NCBI RefSeq assembly: GCF_001591045.1
Contig: NZ_BCUA01000004.1
Span: 1-64,000, forward strand
Length of the DNA: 64,000 bases
Reading direction: 5' to 3'
DNA from: Sphingopyxis granuli NBRC 100800
GTDB lineage: Bacteria; Pseudomonadota; Alphaproteobacteria; Sphingomonadales; Sphingomonadaceae
Shown here piece after piece: positions 18,101-26,522 of the stretch (its first letter is position 1; each line of letters begins with the position of its first letter). Position numbers and translations under genes: made by a program. The notes under the pieces were generated by a model. The model was not told the origin of the DNA, did no database searches, and worked only from the letters and a program-made list of their open reading frames with translations.

Positions 18101-18375
18101 TTGCCGGGCGTGAGGAAGATCCGGTCGTCGCTCGTTCCCGTGGCTTTCGAAATGCGCTCAATGAAAAAGTCATACGCCTCGTCGTGCGGATCCACGCCGG
18201 CTGCCTGAACCAGATCACCTGTGAAAAGGATCAAGTCGGGCTGGCGATGCCCGATGCACAGCCTCTTCAAATCATCGATCAAAGCGTCGACAACGATGCC
18301 CTGTTCCCGCGCCTTGCGCTGGGCATAGTGGAAGTCACTGATGTGCAGGACGGTGATGAGATCAGGATCAGTCAT
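15181..18375 (-). CDS. Metallophosphoesterase-STAND NTPase fusion
   Basis: A 1064-residue protein, using the ATG at 18375. The N-terminal calcineurin-like metallophosphoesterase has HISDFH (Asp14, His16), FTGDLV, PGNHD (90-94), TTHHPL and FGHMHD (253-258). A STAND-type NTPase follows: P-loop-like EYGRTSLL at 424-431, with Arg where Lys is usual, and Walker B VMVDDV (494-499). A long helical C-terminal part presumably senses a trigger. Phosphoesterase-STAND fusions are known among predicted antiphage proteins, where the N-terminal enzyme is the effector. It is divergent from the DUF4062 gene, suggesting a common function. Confidence 0.85.
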   Translation of the reverse strand: MTDPDLITVLHISDFHYAQRKAREQGIVVDALIDDLKRLCIGHRQPDLILFTGDLVQAAGVDPHDEAYDFFIERISKATGTSDDRIFLTPGNHDLSRGVTEDAAETHVEWRGDLGKGDEMARLNQRFDAGEYDELTREKFAAFNDLQAYLRGDDHEHVRKMENAFVRVDRVESLNVDIVTFNTAVFSTGGSDKFDGDERNLAVPEYAIMEAVKALTPKSLRIFTTHHPLASLSEATSRYLEDQIAEHAHYHLFGHMHDPKPRSVSGLRGEVFTDQAGAIFTARKEYYNGYSLITIDRATDHTEVLIRSYYKERNEFDEGTDIHKGGKWYKDNDARQHFRKIAAPVDFEKFKAHLSGEFKRRLDEEDAAPGGDAELHHRFVEPPMMKTSIIDTKMTDAPAEIEEPVSFGDLVSSSGNSIIYARPEYGRTSLLRELRHRMVRDIEGKDFPRLPVIIDFSQVAQNVNKVLGLIRGGAAPLPDGHDAEGLLKLGHLCVMVDDVQFDDSRRMQLLREFVKAYPKARYVFSSNRDAVYRFGAKINPEMPVRFDFIELQELKRRNMRQLITKFEHCDDVEGWLDRLQDQFREINLPFTAANGTILLEIFGSNGKFAPVNRAVLMEQFVETTLEKAAENQSYRATFDFNNKANLLSYVAAWMARENQYVPLREDVRGAMRKCLDEMGLDAPPLDELMDEFLSAKIFERRSDDRVAFRYRGVMEYFIAYRMTVDPAFKEWVMEDDRYLTFVNELLYYAGKTRNDPRLIDLVRDRHMQIFGEATKHLQPIDLNIFDTYILPKDDGGETIEDAAERIATPPLTPEEKDEEFDVDMPKDEEGRQEVFRPKITDVHEALMFSLMLYSGLLRNFEHMTDAKKREHMGHIWRSWGTVMLESARLAPRLASERKVRMNGILYELQAPKGMSDAAVLKQMLLTLPHAMIRMIATNMGTEKLRKQLIEPDLEEGLEPKIIKMFRVGLITELRLDETPGAVSDLVSTFRDNMYLLWSFVVHLSHLRRHDRIREDHVRALMPPTASAIADLGGGSKKERSDNRSKQMARLQREQLLLKMKRGKT

Positions 18376-18493
18376 TCTAACCGCATAAGGAACAGTCAGT
18401 GAACATGCAATATGGCTGGAATCTCGAAACCACTTGTTTGGCAATAGCAATTCGACGTCCTACAAGGTTGGTCAAATTAGGGAGAATTCGTGC

Positions 18494-18643
18494 GTGACGA
18501 TCGAGAAGACATTGTTCGCAGACGAACATAAGATGCGCGGCGCTATGGACGCAGGTGAATATCCGCGCGCACTCACTACCGAAGCAGTGAAGACCAACAT
18601 TCGACAGGCCGAAGCGCTCGCTGGCGAGATGAGAGCAGGATGA
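18494..18643 (+). CDS. Small ORF resembling an HsdM N-terminal fragment
   Basis: A 49-residue ORF starting at GTG 18494 with GGAGAA seven bases upstream; its stop overlaps the next gene's start as ATGA. The segment LFADEHKMRGAMDAGEYPRAL resembles the helical N-terminus of type I methylase HsdM (pattern L-x-LRG-x-MDA-x-x-Y). It could be a relic reused as a coupled leader peptide, or chance similarity. It clearly drives translational coupling to the DUF4062 gene if translated. Confidence 0.5.
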   Translation: MTIEKTLFADEHKMRGAMDAGEYPRALTTEAVKTNIRQAEALAGEMRAG

Positions 18644-19749
18644 AGGTCTTCGTCAGCAGCGTCATGAACGGGTTTGAGGACTACCGAGAGGCAGCCTTCG
18701 CCGCGATCCTGAGTCTCGATCACGATATCCTCCGTGCTGAGGACTTCCCGGCTTCGACCATTCCGTCACGCGTGGCATGCCTGCAGGGTGTGCGGGAAGC
18801 AGACCTCGTCGTCCTGATACTTGGCGAACGGTATGGTTGGTCCGAAACTCAATCGGGTATCTCGCCTACGCACGAGGAGTTCCGCGAAGCGGCAGCAGAG
18901 GGGAAAGTCATTCCGTTCGTGCAGTCCGGCGTGAGGCGCGAGGAGGCACAGCAACGGTTCGTCGACGAAGTCGAGGACTATGATTCTGGGATGCACCGCG
19001 GCCGAACTTTCCAGTCGCCGGAGGAGCTACGCACCGAAGTGACGCGTGCAATCGCCAGGCATCAACTTTCTGCTGCCACCACGCCGGTGGACGTCCCCGC
19101 GTTAGTGGGAAAGGCACGAAGCATGATTCCTCCCGAGGAATGCGGCATCGTGCGGATGTCCGGCCCCCTGCTGCATCTCGCGGTCGTCGGTGGTCCAACA
19201 CAGACCATCCTGCGCCCCAGCGAGATTGAGGATCAGTCGCTGGTGGACGGGATGGTCGCAGACCTGTCCTCCCCCAACGGCTATTTCTCATACCGGCGTC
19301 GGAGCGAACCGCGTTTCGATCACGGCGCACTCTGCATCGAGCAGGAGAATGGGGCCGGCCTGCGCATCGATGAGGCTGGCGCGTTGCTTTTGTCCGTGCC
19401 GATTGAGGAAGCGACTGGGCACCTCAAGCCCCTGATCGAGGAACATGTCGGTCAGGCGATCAAGGAAGGGCTCGCCTTTGCGGACAGGATGCTAGAGAAG
19501 TTCGACCGCACGCAGCGGTTAACGCGCATCGTAATCGCTGCCGACATCAGCTCGAGCGGCGTGTTCGGATGGCGCACGGCCAGCCAGCAGGCGGCCAGTC
19601 CCGATTCCATGCAGATCGCGATGGACAGATCAGCGTCGGGTCCCGTCATGTTCAATCCGCCCGATCAGGCGCGGATGGTGTTACGGGCCGAGCGTAACCG
19701 CATGACCGAGGACATGCTTGCGCTACTCCGGCGTAAATACAAGAGCTGA
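18640..19749 (+). CDS. DUF4062 domain protein
   Basis: A 369-residue protein. Residues 1-90 match DUF4062: MKVFVSSVMNGFEDYREAA, SRVACLQGVREADLVVLILG and ERYGW, a Rossmann-like fold related to TIR/nucleoside-binding domains. DUF4062 is often the N-terminal domain of STAND defence proteins. Here it is a separate protein with its own unknown C-terminal domain (about 150-369). It lies divergent from the metallophosphoesterase-STAND gene. Together they look like a two-part sensor/effector unit; that is inference. Confidence 0.8.
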   Translation: MKVFVSSVMNGFEDYREAAFAAILSLDHDILRAEDFPASTIPSRVACLQGVREADLVVLILGERYGWSETQSGISPTHEEFREAAAEGKVIPFVQSGVRREEAQQRFVDEVEDYDSGMHRGRTFQSPEELRTEVTRAIARHQLSAATTPVDVPALVGKARSMIPPEECGIVRMSGPLLHLAVVGGPTQTILRPSEIEDQSLVDGMVADLSSPNGYFSYRRRSEPRFDHGALCIEQENGAGLRIDEAGALLLSVPIEEATGHLKPLIEEHVGQAIKEGLAFADRMLEKFDRTQRLTRIVIAADISSSGVFGWRTASQQAASPDSMQIAMDRSASGPVMFNPPDQARMVLRAERNRMTEDMLALLRRKYKS

Positions 19750-19876
19750 CAGACCGTCATTCTCGCACCTTAAATAGGCGCGTTACATGGACAAGTCGAT
19801 GCGAATCATAGACCACGAACAGGCTGCTGCAGCGACTGCGTAAGGCGTAGCGGGCGTTCCAATCTCATGGCTAATC

Positions 19877-21475
19877 TTAGCCAAATGAATCGCTAAGCCG
19901 CGTAATGCCTTTTGAGAATGCGTAGCGCACCACCATCTCAATGAAATGGACATTGTCGACGTCCCTGTAACTCAGTGCAGCCGACGCCTTCGACCCCTCG
20001 GGCCCGTTGATTATGAATGAACCGGAAAAGGTCGTCACCGTCACGTCGCCCCAAGCGTATTCAGCGGGCTCGTCCCCCAAGAATTTCTTCCGGCGTAGAA
20101 TGACAGAGGTGTCCTTTATGATCGCATTGCCGGCATGCAACGCGCGGCCGCTACGCAAATGCGATAAGATCCCGCTGACAATTTGTTCCATCAGCGCCTT
20201 CCATAAGCACCCGATAAACGCCTCGAAAATGCGACGATTGCTAAACTCGACCTTCGTGGTCTGACTGCCATCATTCCAAGAAATCAAATATTCGGTTCCA
20301 GTCGGGATACCATTGACCGAATTGTTAACTCCGCCCCAGCGCACGCTTCGAACGTCTTCCAAAGCTGTTACTTTGCCATTCCATTCAAGTCCCGAGGGAC
20401 TAATCGCCAGCCGGGTTTTGAAAATCTTGCCAACGTCAGCTGCATAGGAAATCTCGGCTTCACGCGCGCTGGCCTGTGTCTCGAGATCATCGAGGGCAAT
20501 GCCATCTTTGGCAATTGCTCCCGCAACTTGTGGAAGAGCCGAGAAGCTGGAACCCACCATTTCCGAGATTTGGCGCGACTCGTTGATAAGATTATGCTTG
20601 TTGAAGAGATCGATCGAAAGGTCGCGAATCATAAACGCCAGATTTTCGCTATCTCTGTCTTCCCGTCCCCGCAAAGTCGCGCTCATTTGCATTGGGTAGG
20701 TCAGCTCCTCCCACGTAATCAACAACGCAGCTAGTGCATTGATGATTGGCGGAAGAGCATCGGGACGATCGCCAGCCAAGGTGCGGGCCTTTTCGATTAG
20801 CCTCTCAGCCGTTGCGACCTCTTTCGCCAAGAAGGGTTGGGCGCGAAGTGCGTAGTCGTCGATAATTTCATGCAGGAAACGCGGAAAGAAATGTGCGCCA
20901 GCTGCATCCTTTGCCAACTCATACATGGCTTCCGCCATTTCCGCTGTAGGAGCTTGATCGAGAGCAGTGATAACGGCTCTTCGCCAAGCATGTTGTCTGG
21001 ACTGAAACGCGTCGGCAGTGATCTGCTCATTTGATATCGCCGGCAGTCCGGCGATTTCGCGATCCTCGTTAATTTCACGAACAACCTGATCAAGCTGGGC
21101 TTCTTCGACCGCCGATACGACTTTAGTAACAAATCGCCTAAGCTCCGACATGGACGCCGGCGGCACCTTCGAAGCTACCATGATCAAGGCATTAGCCAGA
21201 GCCAATCCAGACAACGGGAGATTTTCTACCTCGCCAATACTGGTTGCCTCAACTGCCTTCATCGCAGTGCCAGGGGCGACACCGGGAAACCAACCAAATT
21301 CAGCTTCGACACGCCGCCTCGGATTGATCAACGTTGCACGGGCTTGCTGGCAGGTATCGGGATCGTGGTAGAGCGACTGATTGTCAGCTGCTTCCATGAT
21401 ACGATGGGCGTTGTCTCGGGTGCTTACGGCAAGTAATGCGAACGGATTCACTGCCAAACTGGTATCACTGGACAC
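19877..21475 (-). CDS. Divergent J-domain-like co-chaperone
   Basis: 532 residues from a GTG at 21475 with GAGGGG upstream; the frame also extends to 21514. The N-terminus (NPFALLAVSTRDNAHRIMEA ... INPRRRVEAEFGWFPG) looks like a degenerate J domain: NPF.LL start, helix with Arg/His, and a terminal NPRRR..E..W motif as in DnaJ-type helices. No HPD triplet is evident, although YHDPDT occurs nearby. The C-terminus has a WNDGSQTTKVEF/YRDVDNV PH-like region repeated twice. It is the last gene of the GrpE-Hsp70-AAA operon. Confidence 0.6.
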   Translation of the reverse strand: MSSDTSLAVNPFALLAVSTRDNAHRIMEAADNQSLYHDPDTCQQARATLINPRRRVEAEFGWFPGVAPGTAMKAVEATSIGEVENLPLSGLALANALIMVASKVPPASMSELRRFVTKVVSAVEEAQLDQVVREINEDREIAGLPAISNEQITADAFQSRQHAWRRAVITALDQAPTAEMAEAMYELAKDAAGAHFFPRFLHEIIDDYALRAQPFLAKEVATAERLIEKARTLAGDRPDALPPIINALAALLITWEELTYPMQMSATLRGREDRDSENLAFMIRDLSIDLFNKHNLINESRQISEMVGSSFSALPQVAGAIAKDGIALDDLETQASAREAEISYAADVGKIFKTRLAISPSGLEWNGKVTALEDVRSVRWGGVNNSVNGIPTGTEYLISWNDGSQTTKVEFSNRRIFEAFIGCLWKALMEQIVSGILSHLRSGRALHAGNAIIKDTSVILRRKKFLGDEPAEYAWGDVTVTTFSGSFIINGPEGSKASAALSYRDVDNVHFIEMVVRYAFSKGITRLSDSFG

Positions 21476-22232
21476 GACGGCGCCCCTCTGATTCAAGGAT
21501 ATAACGACGCCCATTGACGTTCGCTTCGGCTAGCGGGCGCTGCGAAGCGCGAATTTGCCGGTTCGAGCATGCGCCGTTGTATTTTCTGACGGCTGCGTTG
21601 AAGTCGTCAACGTTCCGATTGAAGCGGTCAGAATCTACGCCTTGTAGACTTTCAATCTCCGATTTTTGCGCCGACAATCTAATGTCTTCCGCCATACAAT
21701 ATTGCATCTCAGCCATAGTGAGAGTTGCGCCGCCGGGAGCAGGCATCATCTCTTCGGATGGAGCCGCAACTGGCACGTAATCCGATGTCGAGTCTCCGTC
21801 GTAAGGCGTATCTATGCCAGCGCCGCTTTCGACGCCATTGGTCGGCGCAGCCGATCCATCGGTCGCCATGTATTCGCCGGAAGCGTCAGTGGTGTCATCT
21901 TCGCCGTCGGATGCGGTTGAGTAGTCTTGCGCCGTTTCGTCATAATCAGGTGAAGATACGTCATCTACTACGGCGCGTGTGCCAGCGAAGAAGCAAGATT
22001 TGATCGCTAGGATTAGCGCGATTGCAATGACCCATCCTCCGATCTTCTTAATCCCGCTATACAACGCGCCTCCATCTTGATCGACTGGCTCAGAAGGTGG
22101 TCCGGCCCGCGGAGTTGGGGTCTGCAGAGGACGGGGAGCGGCTGCAATTTTATCAGCGGAAGCGATCGCCGCGTCGGCATCCGTCGCGAACGATGAGAGG
22201 CCGTCGAAACCAGTGGATATAGGTGGCAACAT
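21465..22232 (-). CDS. Single-pass membrane protein of the chaperone operon
   Basis: A 255-residue protein. A Pro/Ala-rich N-terminal segment is followed by one membrane helix at about 66-84 (GGWVIAIALILAIKSCFFAG). A long acidic Asp/Ser/Thr linker (90-165) leads to a C-terminal domain with MQYCMAEDIRL, DRFNRNVDDFN and YNGACSN. That two-Cys domain is common at the end of small zinc-ribbon/membrane proteins. It starts 3 bp after the AAA gene stop and overlaps the J-like gene. Confidence 0.75.
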   Translation of the reverse strand: MLPPISTGFDGLSSFATDADAAIASADKIAAAPRPLQTPTPRAGPPSEPVDQDGGALYSGIKKIGGWVIAIALILAIKSCFFAGTRAVVDDVSSPDYDETAQDYSTASDGEDDTTDASGEYMATDGSAAPTNGVESGAGIDTPYDGDSTSDYVPVAAPSEEMMPAPGGATLTMAEMQYCMAEDIRLSAQKSEIESLQGVDSDRFNRNVDDFNAAVRKYNGACSNRQIRASQRPLAEANVNGRRYILESEGRRRVQ

Positions 22233-22234
22233 CG

Positions 22235-23599
22235 TTAGAAACCTATGCGTCGCTTATCTTCAGGATGTCGAGATGGACACCGCGACAATGCGGTCCCGAT
22301 TTCCTCGTCTCCCACGCGATCTTTGCGCGCTTTGGCGGCTAGGCGACCTGCTTCTCGCACGACGAACGCCGCATCAGACAACGGTCGATCTGCCAGCCTT
22401 TGAGCGAGGCGCGGCACATCAGTGACGTTATTTGGAATATTTTCAAGCAGCGCTTCGAGCAGACCGGCAACCTCATCCGCGCCTGCATGATCGACGTGAA
22501 TAACGTGATCAAAGCGGCCTCGCCGGAGGATCGCTGAATCGATCGCGTCGATCTGGTTCGTCATGCCTATCACGAGAACCCGATTAGCGCTCGCTTCTGG
22601 AATGCGCCTTAAAAACTCGGCAATCTCTTCAACATTGTGTTGATGCGCCCCGGATTCCCGCCTGTTCAAAAAAGCATCCATTTCGTCAATAATGACAACT
22701 GCCGGGGCCGACTTCATCGCTTCAGAAAAGATTTCGGCAACCTTGCGTGAAGTCTCGTGGATGTAGGGACTAGCGACACTTGATGCTTCAATAGAATAGC
22801 TGGGCCAGCCGAGGTGCTCGACCAGGCGTTCAACCGCATAGGTTTTGCCGCAACCAGTCGGCCCCTCAAGGACAATGCCGCCTGGAAATCCGATGCCCAT
22901 CGCAGCATAACGATCCTCGTCGGCGACGATGTCCACCACGTGCTCATTAAAGAACGCGGAGAGTTCGCGGCGGCCAGGTAGGGCGAATGGCCCCAATTGC
23001 TTTACGCTGTCAGAATTATGAAGCCCCGTGTGCGGCTTGGTCGATGCCTTCCGGCTGCGTCCGAATGGCGTCTTTGGAGCTATTCCCGCAATACCTAAAA
23101 GATTGGAGATTTGCTCGTCCGTCGTCATTGGCATGATTTTCTGGAGAGCAACCACGTCGTCAGCTGATATATCGACCCCTCCGGTCAGATATGCTCCGAA
23201 TACTTGCGCTTTGCTTTTTCGCCTGGCGTTCTCGGATGCGATCAATACAAACGCCTCGAATTCCTCGACGAAAATTGCCTCCTCGATCGTTCCGGATACC
23301 CGTGACAATGCCCTAGCGAAGGCCATCGCAGCGTTGGCAGATCGAGGTCGAGGCAGTTTCGATACCGACTCCACGATACCGGTCGCCAATATGAAACGAT
23401 AACCCCTCCCGCTATAGGTGAGATGGGACCATTCGAGTTCATCCTCTCCGATCAGCGACGAGGGATCTGCGACAATGACTGCACGTCTGCCGTCCCTGGT
23501 CACATGGATCCACGCTACCTCGTCAAAAGTAAATGTCGCGCGGCCGAGCTGAACACCATCTGGCAATTGGAAGCCTTGAGGAAACGGAGATCCCTTCAT
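22235..23599 (-). CDS. AAA ATPase of the chaperone operon
   Basis: A 454-residue protein with one classical AAA module: Walker A GPTGCGKT (246-253), Walker B VVIIDEMD (301-308), sensor-1 Asn in GMTNQID (about 348) and arginine-finger motif LRRGRFD (359-364). The first 230 residues form a unique region. It resembles FtsH/Cdc48-type ATPases but lacks a protease domain, so it may unfold or remodel proteins. Its start and the Hsp70 stop overlap by one base (TGATG), so production is coupled to Hsp70. Confidence 0.85.
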   Translation of the reverse strand: MKGSPFPQGFQLPDGVQLGRATFTFDEVAWIHVTRDGRRAVIVADPSSLIGEDELEWSHLTYSGRGYRFILATGIVESVSKLPRPRSANAAMAFARALSRVSGTIEEAIFVEEFEAFVLIASENARRKSKAQVFGAYLTGGVDISADDVVALQKIMPMTTDEQISNLLGIAGIAPKTPFGRSRKASTKPHTGLHNSDSVKQLGPFALPGRRELSAFFNEHVVDIVADEDRYAAMGIGFPGGIVLEGPTGCGKTYAVERLVEHLGWPSYSIEASSVASPYIHETSRKVAEIFSEAMKSAPAVVIIDEMDAFLNRRESGAHQHNVEEIAEFLRRIPEASANRVLVIGMTNQIDAIDSAILRRGRFDHVIHVDHAGADEVAGLLEALLENIPNNVTDVPRLAQRLADRPLSDAAFVVREAGRLAAKARKDRVGDEEIGTALSRCPSRHPEDKRRIGF

Positions 23600-26076
23600 C
23601 AGCCCCTCACAATGTTGGCCATAGCGAGCATTTCCTCTTCTCCAATTCGCGTAAAGCGCATGTTGTCGAGCTGAATGAGGATATCGCGCAACTTATCGAA
23701 ATCTTGGCGTGCCAGGGCTGTCCGGCCTTTGTCTGTCAATCGTCCGTATTGAGCTTGATCGGCGAACTGCTCAGGGCTCTGAGCAAGCCATTGGAAGCGA
23801 GCAACGATAAACTCGTCCGAACGCCATAGGATGGCGATATTTTTGGAGCGAAGCTCAGACAAGTGGGATTCGAAGTCGTTTCCGTTGATGTCGATCGAAT
23901 GCTGCGCCGTGCGCACCAAGGCATCGAATGCTTGCTCTTCATCCGGACGCGCCAGATCGCGGGCCAAGCCATCGAAGCTCTCGATGATACCGTTCAGATC
24001 TACTTGGCGAATCAACTTCAGATGATCACGGCGCAGGATTGAGATGTCCTTCCGAGCCGCCCTAATTTCATCAAGCGCCTGCTTGGTTTCCTCCGGTTCT
24101 GCCCGGTCGACGTCGATTGCTCCCGCCTTGGCAATCCTGTCACGGATTTGATTTATGCGAGGGTCGTCGATGTGAGCCGCAAAAGCGTCCAGTCTCTCAA
24201 TGGTCGTCTCGGCCTCCACCGCGACAAGGGTCGCAGCTTGTCCGTAATCCAGCTGCGCGTCCTGACGCGCGTAGTAGTTGTGACCACTTGAGAACGAGCC
24301 GCCAATATCGGGCACCGAAATGTCGAGCCGAATGTTGCCTGCGTCAGTAATCTCGTATTCGCAATGAACCTCAGCGCCGGTTGCAATCATGCCTTCATCG
24401 AAGTCTGATCCGGAAACACGAAATGTGCCGATGAAGATATTATCTTCGATCGGTTCACGTATCGATCCCTCCCAAAGCTTGAAATTCAGTGCGCCCGGGC
24501 TTCCTGCTCGCAGGGTTTCGCCTGCGCGAAACTTAAGCACGCCCTTCTTCGGAAGCGGATCCCCTGCGCGCACGAGAGGCTCGAGGCCTCGCATTCCGTT
24601 CCGACCCTCAATTACCTCAATGCTGATCGTGTGCGATGCTGGAATTGCATCGATGGAAGCCGCGGTCCGGCTAATCGTGATACGATCGTCTGGGATGCTC
24701 ACTGGACCGCCGTCGGCGTCGAAAACGAAGACACGAAAGGCATTCTGCCCTGGCTTCGACAGAGGGAGGTCAATCGACGCACCATCCTTCAGCAATTGCC
24801 GACCGGACGACCAACCTGTGTCCAGACTGTCCACTTGGAATTCGCCGACCATGCCCCCGACTTTCCTCGCGACGATTTTAGCCGACGCATCAGGAGTCCT
24901 TGCGACATAGGCGAATTCGAGCCCGTTCGAAGAGAGCGAACTACGGGCAGATTTCCTGCCGCGACTTTCAGTTTCCCAATTGATCGATTCCGCGAAAATA
25001 GCTGCACCTTCTGCAACCGCCGTCATCGGGTTAACGTCAGTGGAGGCAGAAATGCCAAGCTCGAATGCAACCTTGTCGCGAAGCGGCTTATATTGTGTCG
25101 GACCTCCCACGAAGACTACCCGATCAACATCGTGTGCGCTGATCCCGGCCTGATCCAGTGTTTCGCGCGCCGAATGAATGGCTTTCTGCAAGATGGGGTC
25201 GATGAGCGCATCGAGACGGGCACGGTCTAGGGGGATGTCAACATAGACTTCCTCTCCTGACCGATCCCGGACTCCAATCTCAGTCTCGGACAGCGCGATG
25301 ACCGTATCTTCGGCGTGCGAAAGCTCGATCTTCGCTTTCTCTGCGGCCCAGGTCGCCATGCGGACCAACGTGTTGAACATCGGATTGGTCGCGAAGTCGT
25401 CACCGATGTCGAAGCTATCCACCAGCCAAGGCTTCACCACCTCATCCATGAGCGCGCGATCGATGTCGCGTCCACCGCACATTTCAACGCCGCCGTGAGC
25501 GAGCAGGCTGACGCGTCCCTTCATGCTCTGCGCGATTGCGATATCGAGCGTTCCTCCGCCCAGATCGAACACGAGAAACGTGCCATCACGGTTGCGCTGG
25601 CGCATGATGCTCATCACTGCGGCAACGGGTTCCTGCATGAGCGCGACGCGACCAATCCCAGCGCCCTCCGCGGCGGTCAATGTTGCGTCCTTCTGCATCT
25701 GATTAAATGCCGCCGGCACGGTAATTACCGTGCCCGTATCTCCGCCATTGCGCATTGACTCTGGTAGATACCCAAACAGGGTTCGTAAAATCTCGGCAGA
25801 GCATTCCTCGGGCGTCATTGTCTTATCGAGCGCCTTAAGTTTGATAGGCGTGCTGGTGCCCATCATGCGCTTAAAAAGAACCGCTGCGTTATCCGGATTA
25901 CGAGCCGCATTATTGTAGGCGCGCGTCCCGACGAACTTATTGCCTCGTCGATCGAGGAATATTGCGGACGGAGTCACATCATGCTGCTCCGGGCTTTTGT
26001 AAAGAGACACGGATTCGCCGTCAAAACTCGCGATGGCGCTATTGGTAGTTCCTAGATCGATGCCAACGTAATTCAT
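23599..26076 (-). CDS. Hsp70-family chaperone
   Basis: An 825-residue protein, clearly longer than DnaK (about 640). Nucleotide-binding domain: VGIDLGTTNSA (residues 4-14), TVPAAFNQMQKDAT, LVFDLGGGTLDIAIA and VVFVGGPTQYKPLR, all intact for ATP hydrolysis. The first substrate-domain part is divergent, and a long helical C-terminus (about 620-825) replaces the usual lid. It is coupled by overlap to the downstream AAA ATPase and follows the minimal GrpE gene by 4 bp. It is probably a specialised chaperone rather than the housekeeping DnaK. Confidence 0.92.
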   Translation of the reverse strand: MNYVGIDLGTTNSAIASFDGESVSLYKSPEQHDVTPSAIFLDRRGNKFVGTRAYNNAARNPDNAAVLFKRMMGTSTPIKLKALDKTMTPEECSAEILRTLFGYLPESMRNGGDTGTVITVPAAFNQMQKDATLTAAEGAGIGRVALMQEPVAAVMSIMRQRNRDGTFLVFDLGGGTLDIAIAQSMKGRVSLLAHGGVEMCGGRDIDRALMDEVVKPWLVDSFDIGDDFATNPMFNTLVRMATWAAEKAKIELSHAEDTVIALSETEIGVRDRSGEEVYVDIPLDRARLDALIDPILQKAIHSARETLDQAGISAHDVDRVVFVGGPTQYKPLRDKVAFELGISASTDVNPMTAVAEGAAIFAESINWETESRGRKSARSSLSSNGLEFAYVARTPDASAKIVARKVGGMVGEFQVDSLDTGWSSGRQLLKDGASIDLPLSKPGQNAFRVFVFDADGGPVSIPDDRITISRTAASIDAIPASHTISIEVIEGRNGMRGLEPLVRAGDPLPKKGVLKFRAGETLRAGSPGALNFKLWEGSIREPIEDNIFIGTFRVSGSDFDEGMIATGAEVHCEYEITDAGNIRLDISVPDIGGSFSSGHNYYARQDAQLDYGQAATLVAVEAETTIERLDAFAAHIDDPRINQIRDRIAKAGAIDVDRAEPEETKQALDEIRAARKDISILRRDHLKLIRQVDLNGIIESFDGLARDLARPDEEQAFDALVRTAQHSIDINGNDFESHLSELRSKNIAILWRSDEFIVARFQWLAQSPEQFADQAQYGRLTDKGRTALARQDFDKLRDILIQLDNMRFTRIGEEEMLAMANIVRG

Positions 26077-26080
26077 TCCA

Positions 26081-26455
26081 TCACTTCCTAAGCATCATCG
26101 TGCCAGTCCGGCGCACGCCATCGGCACCCATGACAACGGGTTCCATCATTTGGTCGACGAACAGATCATCCTCAGGGCCAAAGTCGGCAGCATTGAGCGC
26201 CGTGGCAGCCATGCCGGGCTCATACGGTTGCCCTTCAAGATCAACGATGCGCAATCCGAGTGGCGAGAGCGTGTCCTCCAGCTTGCGCTGAAAATAGCGG
26301 ATCTGATTGGATTGTCGTCCTGCCGATTTGATGTCCCGGGTATCGATCGATCGTTGAAACATGCGGCATAGTCGCCAGCTTTCGACTGCGAGGCCGATTA
26401 GCAAACCCTCGGTGTCAACTTGTCCGTCCACGTCCGCCCGCCCCTCAATTCGCAT
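26081..26455 (-). CDS. Minimal GrpE-like nucleotide exchange factor
   Basis: A 124-residue protein, the first gene of the chaperone operon. A helical N-terminal half (about 12-60) is followed by LGLRIVDLEGQPYEPGMAA and ends with VMGADGVRRTGTMMLRK. This parallels the GrpE beta-wing, where a G-x-x-F/Y-D/E-P motif and a final R-x-A-x-V strand contact Hsp70. The usual long coiled coil is shortened. Being next to a dedicated Hsp70 supports the assignment, but identity is low. Confidence 0.65.
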   Translation of the reverse strand: MRIEGRADVDGQVDTEGLLIGLAVESWRLCRMFQRSIDTRDIKSAGRQSNQIRYFQRKLEDTLSPLGLRIVDLEGQPYEPGMAATALNAADFGPEDDLFVDQMMEPVVMGADGVRRTGTMMLRK

Positions 26456-26522
26456 TCAATAGTTACTTAAACCGTGGCATTGTTTTAGGTTGGAACCATG
26501 CACTTCGCCAAGAGCATAGCTG

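Noticed and set aside
18376-18493. Additional copy of the 40-bp operator in the STAND/DUF4062 divergent region
   Set aside because: I looked for the CAATA-TTCG-GAA-TATTG palindrome there and did not find it.
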